A stretch of DNA of 64,000 bases from Opisthocomus hoazin. Its lineage: Eukaryota; Chordata; Aves; Opisthocomiformes; Opisthocomidae. Positions 13,601-25,600 of the stretch are shown piece by piece (the first letter of the stretch is position 1; each line of letters starts with the position of its first letter). The stretch is taken from contig NC_134420.1 of NCBI RefSeq assembly GCF_030867145.1, positions 9,754,823 to 9,818,822 of the forward strand. Reading direction: 5' to 3'. A program made the position numbers and the translations under genes. The notes below the pieces were generated by a model. That model was not told where the DNA came from and did not search any database. It worked only from the letters and a program-made list of their open reading frames with translations.

Positions 13601-16600
13601 GGAGCCTATAAAAAGCTCCAGAATGCTTACTAATACTGATGGCTACTCCATGTGCATGTTTAAAATTGCTGTCTATGAAAAAATAAAGACTTCCTTAGAA
13701 TAAGTACAAATATGCCTGTATTGATTCTTTGTTAACATTTGGGTTACGTGGTCTTTTTGCAAGTTGGACAATTAGGTGGGACTGAATTCGATAGTATGCA
13801 GGCTCCTAAGTGGCATCAGTGCTTTTGAATGTTTTTCTGTTGGAACAACTTTGAGGTTTGTGGTTTTGGGAGGTGCTTGCATTGACAACATCTGCACTTA
13901 GGGCACTTTGCTTGACTGAAGTTACTGATTTTCACTTTTCTCTAGACTTTCATCTAAAGTAACAGAAAAATGTTTAAATTCCCTAAAACATTATAAGCTA
14001 AATGCTGATAGTTAAAAGTAATTGTACATGTTTCTACAAAAAATGGTAGTTTGTGCCAGATTTGGCATTTGTACCTGTTTTTGGTGTGTGAGTAGTTTGA
14101 GTAGTAGCTCTGCTTGTATTGGGTTTTAATCTCTTGGGATACCAGTAGGGGTCACTTGTGGTTTAAGAGAGAAACCTTCAGTTTTGAAAAATGCAAATAT
14201 TTGTACGATTTTGAAGGAAAAAAAAATCATTATGTTTTGATTCATTTTCAGAGCTTGTACCTGCAGCTCCCCTTGTTACTCGCTTTTTGAACACAAGAGC
14301 TATGAAGGAGACTTTTAAGAGCTACATGGAGTTGCTTGTTAGCATTGCGTTGGATCCAGACACAATGCAAGCCTTGGAAAAGAGCAACGGTACAGTATGT
14401 TTAACATTTGTAAATTTTTACTAGATTGTACGGTTATTAATCAGTATGGGAAATGCATTTTTTTAAAAAAGGAAACAAAAAAAAAACCTCTACTGAACTT
14501 CTGTCTACCTATCCACATCTGAAGTACACTTTACACAAATTACTTGTGTGTGTGCATATAAAAATTTATTTGCGCTATCTCTTTGAAGAATCACTGTAAT
14601 TCGGAAATAGTGTTTTATCTGCTTTGTTACATTAGGCCTGTGCTGTAAATGTCAGAACTGAGCTCTTTGTTCCTGCTGTTACTATCTTTTAAAATCTTAG
14701 CAAACATTTATTTCAAATTACAGTGTTTCAAGTGTGTGTTTACTTTGTTATGAAGAAATAGCCTTATAACTGTAAGTAGCTCGGATTCCTGTTGCTATTA
14801 AAACTTCTGCTTTTCAAACTCTGAAACCTTCAAATTCTGATCAAAGACAGTTATATTCTGCTTTTTCTTTGAGGAGAAAATGTCTGGACTTATTTACCGT
14901 GATGATCTCCAAGATACAAGTCAAAACTGTCCTATTCTCAGAATTTAGCAAAACACTTATGTATAAAGATGAAGGTCCTAAAAGAGCAATCATTTCACAT
15001 ATCGTTTAGTTGCAGGCTGTTATTTTGTACTATATTTTGTTTTCCAGTATTTAAAAAACTATTTTTTAGACTGTCCTTTCCTGGTTTGCTCTGGTTGTGC
15101 ATCAGTGCATGCTTACCTCAGGGTTTCAAGCCCATGCATTATGTCAGGAGTCCCAATAAAAGCAAAGAAATTGACTTTATAAATAAAAGACTTCATGCTG
15201 AGCTGTACATTCTTATTCGTGGCCACATGGCTATGTTCAAATGTGTGTTGTGCAATTTGCAGTGGTTTATCACATAACTTTTACCAGTAAGCACTTTACT
15301 CAGTTTATATTGTTATAACTGCCAGCAGGGTCATCTCTTGTAATGTGGAATAGTGAATGTCAGAAACACATACTTGTCTTTATAAAACCACCAGTTGTAT
15401 TGCACAGAAGAGGATTATCTAGGAGATAGTTTGAAATTGTCTCTAAGATCAATATTCTATGTTCTATATTAATCTACCTGAATTTTTTCCTTTCAACAAA
15501 GAAAACTCAGACAAGGAGCAGGATTGCAGTCAGCAATTAAACTGTGTAATATCTAGACCAGTTTAACAGGCTGATACAAAAAAGGAGATTTTTCTCTCCT
15601 GTTTGAAATGGGTTTATGTGCAAGATGCGTTATTTTTTGCTTCCGCATTTTATGTTAGTGAGTAGAACTATAGATTGAATAGGAATCTCATTACTCTGTC
15701 TCTCAGTAATCGACTGCTATGGTTTTCTTATGTGTCTTTTAGATGAGCTACTTTTGCCTCACATGAGAAAAATTGATGGTATGCTGAATGACAACAGGAA
15801 AAGGCTGCTTTCCAAATTACGCTTGGATCATACTTTCAAGGTATTCTCTTTTAAATTCTAGGATTTTTAAATTAACGTTATAAGTAAGTCATTGAATGCA
15901 TACCATGCAGGCACAACTTAAAAGCCAGAAGGCAAATTTGTAACAGAAGTGAATATGAATTTGAAAGAGATGCTATAAAATCAATGCTTGTATGTGGCAT
16001 TTGGAGGACATTTTGTGATGGAGGAGTTTATACTGCAAAGTTCTAGTTTTACTCCCCATGCTTTCTGGTTCATTCTCAAGCGTTTTTTCTTTTAAGCTTC
16101 TCAAGTTTGCCAAAAGAAGATTTCTTTGCTGTCTTTCTAGAGCTTTTGGTTAAGTGATTGTATTGCCTAAAAATCTGAATAAACTTTTGCATGAAATAGC
16201 TATGTTGTGGAGCAGATGTCTGAACTTCTTTGAAGTAGAGAATGTGATCGGAATAGTTTAAAACCAGGACAGAGAGACTCAAGAAACTTGTGCGCTCTTT
16301 CGTATATCTTCAGCATGGGAGATTGGGAAAAGTGTGGATAACAAGCCTGTATTACAGCAGCTTTGACACGGTTATAAAAAACAGGTCTGGATGTGGACAG
16401 GGAGGAAAGCAACCGTACCATCTCAGCAGAGAGAAGGTAAACAGGAGGATAATCGCTGTGGTTCCTGCTGTTCCCACCCACCCTCTAAGCAACAATGCAG
16501 GTTTCGAAAGTGCAGTAAAGTTAATTAAGGTTGTTTTCACTCATGTCGGAGAACTAGTTTTTGATGGCTGTAATCAGACTGATTATTTCTTCCTGTAACA

Positions 16601-19600
16601 GTTTTGAGACTTAACAACAGTAAAGCAGACCTGTCTACAAACACCATCAGACCAAACCTGCTCTTTCACTTGCCTTTCTCTTGTCCATTTATGCCCACAG
16701 CACAGAGACACTTGGAGAATGAGTTGTCTCTCTGTACTGCTATGTGCTTATTTTTGAGAGCTAGGTGAGGAAGGAGATAATAGCAGACTTGACAGTTCTG
16801 CTTTTTCATTATGAAATCTTGTAAAGATCCCTTCCCCCCCCCCCCCCCCCCCCCCAGCCCGTTCCTGGTAAGTCTTGTGGGACATGAAGTGACCTTGTTT
16901 CAGGGACGAAAACATCATCAACCAGTGAAACAGCTTAAATTCACACGATTCATGAACGTTTTTATTGTTAGTTATGCTGTTTTCCCAACAGCTCTACAAT
17001 TTGTACCTGCTTAAACAGAATTTCTGGTGGCTTCCTCCTTACAATAGGAGGCATGGGGAGGGCTGTGTACTTTCAAACTATACGCAGAGCCTCAGAGAGG
17101 TAGCCAGTATTAGACCTCCATTTTTCTTTTTCTTTCATGGTAAGAGTTTTGTGCTAATAGTTACTTCTTTTAGCTGCTTCTTTTAGACCTGTCTATGCAG
17201 GGAAGATAGGCCACATTAAGGTAGGATACAAGTTTGTGTAATTCTGGTTACATCCACAGTACACGCAAAGTGAGAGGTAGCCTGTTGTTTTTTTCCCAGT
17301 TTAAGGGGAAAAAGCCTCATATAATCTTCTGTAATACTGACATGTAATTACAGGTGCTTATTCAGTTGGAGTTTGTAACTAGTACAATAGCTTTGCTGTG
17401 TGTTCTCTTAGAAACAGATTATGTATTATATCTCTAAAGTTAGCATAAGCTTGTATTTCGTACTATGATCTGCAAGAAGTTAATGGAGTTATGGATGTAA
17501 GGAAGGGATCTGGTTGTGATGTCAACTGTGAGATAAAAAACCTTTTATGTTTGCCTTCTGGTATGAAAGTACCAACTTGTGCCATCCTTGGGTCAGTATT
17601 TTGAAAATGAAGAGGCCTTTTTGCCATCAGAAGTGTTTGTGTTTGTTAGGAAAATGTGTTCGATACTCTTTAAGATTCAGGTTAACATGAAGATTAATAC
17701 AGGAAAGTCTGCTGCTGTTCCAACTTTGATCAAATAACTAGTTCAGGTATTAGATCTTGAATGAGGCACTGAAGCAAGCAGGAAGTGAAAAATATCATTG
17801 TTTATGAGTATCATTCAGTTTGAATAATTTTACTATTCTGCATTGATAAGCATGGATGAATTTAACTTTTTTTTCTGCTGGGTACAGTTAATACAGGACA
17901 TTTTAGCACTGAATTACGAACCAAATCAAGCACTGAAATTAGCAGTCAGTGTCTGCTAGTTTTGCCTGTAACATGCTTTATAGTTCTAACAGTTTATTGT
18001 GTCCTTTGGGTTATAGTTTTTTGTAAACAAAATTAGAAACTATTACTGTTGCTTTAGTTCAGGCTCAGTAAATGAAGCATCTTAGCTGAATTGTGTGAAT
18101 TTAATTTGAAATAATTATCATCATCTTATGTCTCGTGCTCTCAAAGATGGGGAAATCACTAGTATTTTCTTCTTCATTCCAATTCAGATTTGTCTGTTTT
18201 AGGCTATGTAAACTGTTCTGGTTAGTAGGAATTCTCCAGAGGAAGGCAGAAGCGGCCAAAGCCCCTTGACAATCAAAATCAATCTTCAGGAAGGCTATTT
18301 CAATGGATAGGAAAACTAAATAATTTAAACCTATGGAAGTTGTTGTTCCAGTTTAAATGCATTGTAATGAATATTGTGTATGGACAGGTTAGCTAGTCGA
18401 GGTTACTACTACCAGTATGCAGCTATCTCTGTGCGGCAGATTTTGTAGCTTTTTACTGAGAGGTGGGTTTTCATCAAAAAATGGCGGATATATATAAGTT
18501 GCTAAGAAGGTGTAGGCAGGGGAGGTTGCTGAATTCTAGTATTGCTTGTTAAAAGAAAATAAAAATCAGTTAACTTCATATTTTAATCCAGTCATCCAAA
18601 TTAGGTCCTTAAGCTGCAGCACTGATACTTTTTTCTGTATGCCTGATTTTTTTCCCGCGTACTGGAGTATAATACAAAGATACATATGTTCGTTTAACTC
18701 GAAATATTTTTTTCAGGACTAGATTCTATAGCATAACAGAACTATTTCAAAGCAGCTGCTAACATAACGATGTATTTGTGCAACAAAGTTGTATTCAAAT
18801 TTTCTCATGCAAATAACGTAGAACTGAAGCTGGTAGAAATGCAGTTCACTTCCACGAGTTAATGTGTCTTAAAAGCTTGTGCTTTTTTGAACCAGCCATG
18901 TACTTCACTGTGCATAAGCTTTTCTACCTTACAGATATGATAAGATGCAATTAATTTGTATTTTGCAAAAGCTGGGACAAACCTATGAAGAGAATTAGAC
19001 ATCCAATCACTGCTACAACTGGTAGACTTCCTGTGCCTGACTAGGCATTAAGTACTTAGCCATCTCCACATAACTTGGCCTTAGAGATTCTTGGGTAGAA
19101 ATGGAATGGAAAGCATTTTATAATGTTACAATTGCCTGGTGGAGCCTTTTTTTGCTGTTTCTAATGAAAGAATCACAGGTGATAATTTGAGATGCAATGA
19201 AAGGATCTTGTCGTCTTGAAAAATTGTAGTAGTCAAGAACAGGTGGTCATGCTTTTCAGACTGTATATGGTTGCTTGATCTGGTAAAGACCTTCTGTTGG
19301 GTGTTTGTGGAAGAATAAATTGTTTTGTAATAGGCTGTACTCTTTAACTTTTTTGTCATGGTTTAACCCCAGCCAGTAACTAAGCACCATGCAGCCACTT
19401 GCTCACCCCACACTGCTCTCCCCACTGTGGGATAGGAAGGAGAATGGAGGAAAAAGTAAAACTCATGGGTTGAGACACAGGCAGTTTAATAGGACAGCAA
19501 AGGAAGAGATAAAAGTAAATAAATAAGTGATGCACAATGCAATTGCTCAGCACCCAGTGACCCGAGCAGCAATAGCTGCCACCACCCCCCCGGCCAGCTC

Positions 19601-22600
19601 CCCCAGGTTATGTACTGAGCATGCCGTCATACTCAGCTCTTTCTGGGGTACCGTGTTGCCATAAGACTTGCTTTTCAAGGCGCAGGGCAGTGTTCCGGGT
19701 GTTGTTATGGGGCACAGGATATAATTCCAGCCATCTGGTGGTTGCTTCCACCGTTGTAAGCACACAGCACTTGCCTTGACAGGTTTGTGGAAGTGTGATA
19801 CAATCAAGCTGCCAGGCCTCCCCATATTTCCTCTCTGAAATTTCTGTACACCAGTGCATGCAGCATGGGGATTAAGCAGGAATAATTAGAGATCTGTGTG
19901 CAGTTGCAGGGCCATGATCTCGGTGCAATTACAGAGACATGGTGAGACAGCTCGCATGACTGGGATGCTGTCATAGATGCCTATGTACTTTTTAGGAAAG
20001 ACAGGCCGACAAGGCGAGGTGGTGGAGTTGCTCTGTATGTGAGGGAGCAACTGGAATGTATCGAGCTCTGCCTGGGGGCAGATGAAGAATTAAGGGACAG
20101 ACTTATACGGGTGACACTGTTGTGGGTGTTTACAGCAGGCCACCTGACCTGGAGGAGGAAGTCGATGAGGCCTTCTACAGGCAGTTGAAAGTAGCCTCAT
20201 GATCACAGGCCCTGGTTCTCATGGGGGACTTCAGCCACCCTGATATCTGCTGGGAAGACCACACAGCCAGGCACACACAGTCTGGGAGGTTCCTGCAGAG
20301 CACTGATGATAACTTTTTGATGCAGGTGGTGGAGGAGCCAACAAGGAGAGGCGTTTTGCTGGACCTTGCACTGACAAACAAAGGACTGGTTGAGGATGTG
20401 AAGGTTGGGGGCAGCCTCGGCTGTAGTGACCATGAGATGGTGGAGTTCAAGATGCTGCGTGGAAGAAGCAAGGCAATAAGTAGGATCACAGCCTTGGACT
20501 TCAGGAGAGCTAACTTTGGCCTCTTCGAGGACCTACTTGGAGGAATCCTGTGGGTCAGGGCTCTAGAAGATAGGGGGGTCCAAGAGAGCTCATCGCCATT
20601 TAAGCATCACTTCCTCCATGCTCAGGAGCGGTGCATCCCCCTGAGTAAGAAATCTAGCAAACGAGGCAGGAGACCTGTGTGGATGAGCAAGGAGCTTCTA
20701 GCAGAACTCATATGGAAGAAAAAGATCTATGGAATGTGGAAAGAGGGGCAGGCCACTTGGGAGTAATACAGGAACATTGTCAGAGCATGCAGGGATGCAA
20801 CGAGGAAGGCTAAGGCCCACCTGGAATTGAATCTGGCAAGGGATGTCAAAAACAACAAGAAAAGGGCTTCTTCAGCTACATCAGCAGCAAACGGAATACT
20901 AGGGATAATGTGAGGCCGCTGCTGAACGAGGTGGGTGTCCTGGTGACGGAGGATGCAGAGAAGGCAGAGTTACTGAATGCCTGCTTTGCCTCAGTCTTCA
21001 CTGCTAAGGTCAGCCCTCAGGAATCCCAGTCCCTGGGGGCAAGAGAGGAAGCCTAGCAAAAGGAAGACCTTCCCTTGGTTGAGGAGAGTTGTGTGAGAGC
21101 TCATTTAAGCAAACTGGACACCCACAAATCCATGGGCCGCAATGGAATGCACCCACGAGTGCTGAGGGAGCTGGCAGATGTCGTTGCTGAGCCTCTCTCC
21201 ATCATCTTTGAAAGGTCCTGGAGGACAGAAGAGGTGCCCGAGAACTGGAGAAAGGCCAGTGTCACTCTGGTCTTCAGAAAGGGCAGGAAGGATGATCCAG
21301 GGAACTATAGGCTGGTCAGCCTCACCTTCATCCCGGGAAAGGTGATGGAGCAGCTCATTCAAGAGGTCATCATCAAGCAAGTGGAGGAAAAGAAGGTTAT
21401 CGGGAGTAGTCAACATGGATTCACCAAGGGGTAATCATGCTTGACCAATCTGATAGCTTTCTACGATGGCATGACTGGCTGGGTGGATGAGGGGAGAGCA
21501 GTGGATGTTGTCTACCTAGACTTCAGCAAGGTTTTTGACACTGTCTCCCATAACATCCTCCTAGGGAAGCTGAGGAAGTGTGGGCTGGATGAGTGGTCGG
21601 TGAGGTGGATTGAGAACTGGCTGAATGGCAGAACTCAGAGGGTTGTCATCAGCGGCGCTGAGTCTAGTTGGAGGCCTGTAACTAGTGGTGACCCCTGTCA
21701 ATACTTGGCCCATTCTTGTTCAACTTCTTCATCAATGAGCTGGATGAAGAGTTAGAGTGCACCCTTAGCAAGTTTGCTGATGACACAAAAATGGGAGGGG
21801 CAGCTGGTACACCGGAAGGCTATACTGCTGTTCAGCGTGACCTGGACAGGCTGGAGAGTTGGGTGCAGAGGAACCTGAAGAAGTTCAACAAGGGCAAGTG
21901 TAGGGTCCTGTACCTGGGGAGGAATAATCCCATGCAGCACTACAGGCTTGGGGTGGACCTGCTGGAGAGCAGCTCTGTGGAGAGGGACCTGGGTGTCCTG
22001 GTGGACGACAGGTTGACCATGAGCCAGCAGTGGCTGCCAATGGGATCCTGGGGTGCATTAAGACGAGTGTGGCTAGTGGGTCGAGGGAGGTTCTCCTCCC
22101 CCTCTGCTCTGCCCTAGTGAAGCCCCATCTGGAGTACTGTGTCCAGTGCTGGGCTCCCCAGTTCAAGAAAGATGAGGAGCTACTGGAGAGAGTCCAGCGG
22201 AGGGCTATGAGGATGATTAGGGGACTGGACCATCTCTCCTATGAAGTGAAGGCTCAGAGGAGACCATATGAATGCTTATAAATATCTGAAGGGTGGGTGT
22301 CAGGAGGATGGGGCCAGACTCTTTTCAGTGGTGCCCAGCGACAGGACAAGGGGCAATGGTCACAAACTGAAGCATAGGAAGTTCCATCTGAATATGAGGC
22401 AGAACTTCTTTACTTTGAGGGTGATGGAGCCCTGGAACAGGTTGCCCAGAGGGGCTGTGGAGTCTCCTTCTCTGGAGATATTCAAGACCTGCCTGGACGA
22501 GTTCCTGTGCAGCCTGCTTTAGGTGACCATGCTTTGGTGGGGGAGTTGGACAAAACTGGCTTTCGGAGAGATTTGGACTATTTTCTCTGCTTTCTAAAAC

Positions 22601-25600
22601 TTCTGCTGTGTTGCCCCACACAATGATGTCATCAATTTACTGCAGGTGTTTGGAGCTTCGCCCTGTTCCAGTGCGGTCTGGATCAGCCCATGGCAAATGG
22701 TGGGACTGTGTTTCCACCCCTGGGGCAGTTGATTCCAGGTGTTCTGGATCCCCCTCCAAGTGAAAGCAAACTGTGGCCTGCGCTCTGCCGCCAACGGGAT
22801 TGAGAGGAACGCATGAGTGATATTGGTGGTGGAATACCACTTGGCTGCCTTTGACTCCAGCTCATGTTGACATTGTACCATGTCTGGCATGGCAGCACTC
22901 AGCAGTGGTGTGACTTCATTCAGGCCATGATAGTCTACAGGCCACAATAGCCTCCACTCTCTATTAACTTTCTCACTGGCCATATGGGACTGGCCATATG
23001 GGACTGTTAAAGGGTAAGTGAGTCTTGTTGATCACTCCTTGGCTCTTCAGTCGATGAAGCAGCTTATGGATGGGGATCAGGGAGTCTTGGTTGGCGTGAT
23101 ACTGCTGCCAGCGCACCATTGTGGTAGTGAGTGGCACCTGTTCTTCAACTTTCAGCAACCCCACAACAGAAGGGTCCTTTGAGAGTCCGGGCGAAATAGA
23201 CAGCTGTTTAATTTCCTCTGTCTCCAAGGCAGCTGCATGAAAAGCCCACTGGTACTCTTTTGGGTCCTTGAAATACTCTCTCTTGAGGCAGTCTATGCCA
23301 AGGATGCATGGAGCCGCGGGGCTGGTCACAATGGGCTGCTTTTGCCACTCATTCCCAGTTAGGCTCACTTCATCTTCCAGTGCAGTTAGCTGTTGGGATA
23401 CCCCTGTCACTCCAGAAATACAGAGGGGTGCTGCCCCTTTATAGCTTGATAGCATTAGGGTACACTGTGTACTGGTGTCCACTATTGCTTTATACTCTTG
23501 TGGAGCTGACATGCTAGGTGATTGACTCCACATGGTCCAGTAAACCCAGTTGTCCCTTTCCTCCACCTGACTGGAGGCAGGGCCGCGCTATTCCTGGTTA
23601 GAGTATTTGTTACCGACGAATGGGTTTGTGTGGCACGTGTGGGTTTGAATCCTGTCCTTGTTGCTTCTTGTAAGTACGGATCAGAAGTAAGATCAGCCCT
23701 TCTACTCTGTCTGGAGAACTGCCCCCTGGAAACTGGAGCAGCAATTTTCCTGGGAACAAAAACATTTGTGTGGTGAATGACTTCACGGACCCCAATCTTG
23801 TGCTCAATGAGAATCGTTTTATTGGTCAAGTGAAAACCTTATGTACTAATACAATAGTTACTAGAGCCAGTCAGCTTTGGATTCGTGGCTTTGCGAAGTG
23901 GCTTTTCACGGTTGCTGTTTTCCAGGATCTCTTGCAGCTGGATGTGTGAAAACAGCTTATCTCATGAGAGCGGAGGAGGGAGGCACAGGATGCGCTAATC
24001 CTTCAGGGTCATGAGACGGTGCTGTTCTGTCTCAAGTTATATGGTTTCCCACACATTTGTGATTGTTTTTCCTTGCAGTTCACACACTTGTGCCTTTAGG
24101 GTTGAGGTAGATTTTCTATCCCGCTTCCTCATGTCCTCTCCATGGTCGTGCAAGTAAAAGCACAGGGTGCCTCGTGGTGTGTACTCTCTATATCCTCTCT
24201 CTTGAGCAGAGGAACACTCACTCCCGATAGCCAAGATACTAGTCTGTATATGTGGGAAATGGGACATATCCTCTTTGAGTTGCTGGACCTGCCAGGACAG
24301 TTTCTCCATGTCCTTCTCTTTGAGTTGGTGCGCTTCCCAGGACAGTTTTTTGAACAGTTTTTTGGATTTTACAGACAGTCTTTCCACAGCTGAGATGCGG
24401 GCCTGCAGGGAGGAAGAGAGATTTTCTTTGTATTGCTGGAGTTGGCCAGCCACTTCATTCACCGTTGGTGCCACTTCTTTCTGGGCCAGTACTGCCAATG
24501 AGTTAGCATATGACGGTGGTACGCTCTGTACAAACTTCTGCCACATGGCTTGGGTACGTTGGACTTCATCTGGGTCTGTGGGTAACTGCACATTACAAAT
24601 TGGTTCCTGCACAGCTAATTCCCTCAGGTACTGGATACATCTCCATGGTGGTCCACTTGCCTGGGTGACATATTGCTTCGTTGAAGGGATACCTTTCCAT
24701 CACACCTGACAGAAGTCACCTCCAGAGGCTGAGGGCTTGTGTCCCTTTTCCAACTGCCTTGTCAATGGCCCCTTCCCTGGCCAGGGATCCCAGCTCCTTG
24801 GCTTCCCTACAGTCTTAACTCCAGGCTGCTGGCCCCGTTATCCCAGTGTCAGAGCAGCCAGATGACAAGTTGCTCGCCTGGACAATGGCTGAAGTCTTTT
24901 CGCATATCTTGCAGCTCACTCAGGGGTAGGGATCAGGCAGGTATCTCTGGTTCTGTCTCCTCCTCCTCCTGTTCTCACGATGGCCCTGCTTCTTCACCCT
25001 TTACAAAATGAGCTGACTTCTGTGTCCGTTTCTTCTTCTATATAGGGGCGATTGATACCGGCACGAGTTGGTTCTCTGGTTCATCTGCAGTGCTTGTCGC
25101 CGGGATTTGAGTAGCCACAGTGCTTGTCTTGGGGGTTGAGTAACCGCAGTGCCTGTCGCTGGGGTTTGATTAGCTGCAGTGTGTGTCGCAGGGGCTGGGG
25201 TAGCCACAGCATTCTGAAATAGTTGTTTAACCCTAAGCGAGATTTGACACACGTTCAGGAAACATAGCAGTAGAAATATGCTGATCTGAACATCGCAAGC
25301 ATTTGTAAGAGCTATTGTAATTAGGCTGGAGGGCAAGGGGAAGATAAAGGAATGTGTCTCCCTGACAACTGGCTTTCTGAGGATAAAAAGTAAAAAGTGT
25401 AATTATTAATAACTTCCAATGGATGGCCTCTGAAGTACGGATGTGAAATTGCTGCTGTTGCTCTGCTTTGCACACAACCCGCTGCCACTGAATACAGATA
25501 CCAAACTTGCCACCAGTGACTTTGTCATGCTATGAGCCAGTGTTGCACAGCACAGCAAAGCTACAACCTCAATCCAATGCCCAGAGGTGATAAACCACAC

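Noticed and set aside
16200-16598. Overlapping open frames on both strands in a QSER1 intron
   Set aside because: No recognisable protein, no phase-compatible splice sites, and lengths are within chance expectation.
20221-22522. Several plus-strand frames as a possible host gene with an endonuclease/reverse transcriptase
   Set aside because: They are broken pieces of one CR1 ORF2, recognised by the GDF.HPDICW and FADD motifs.
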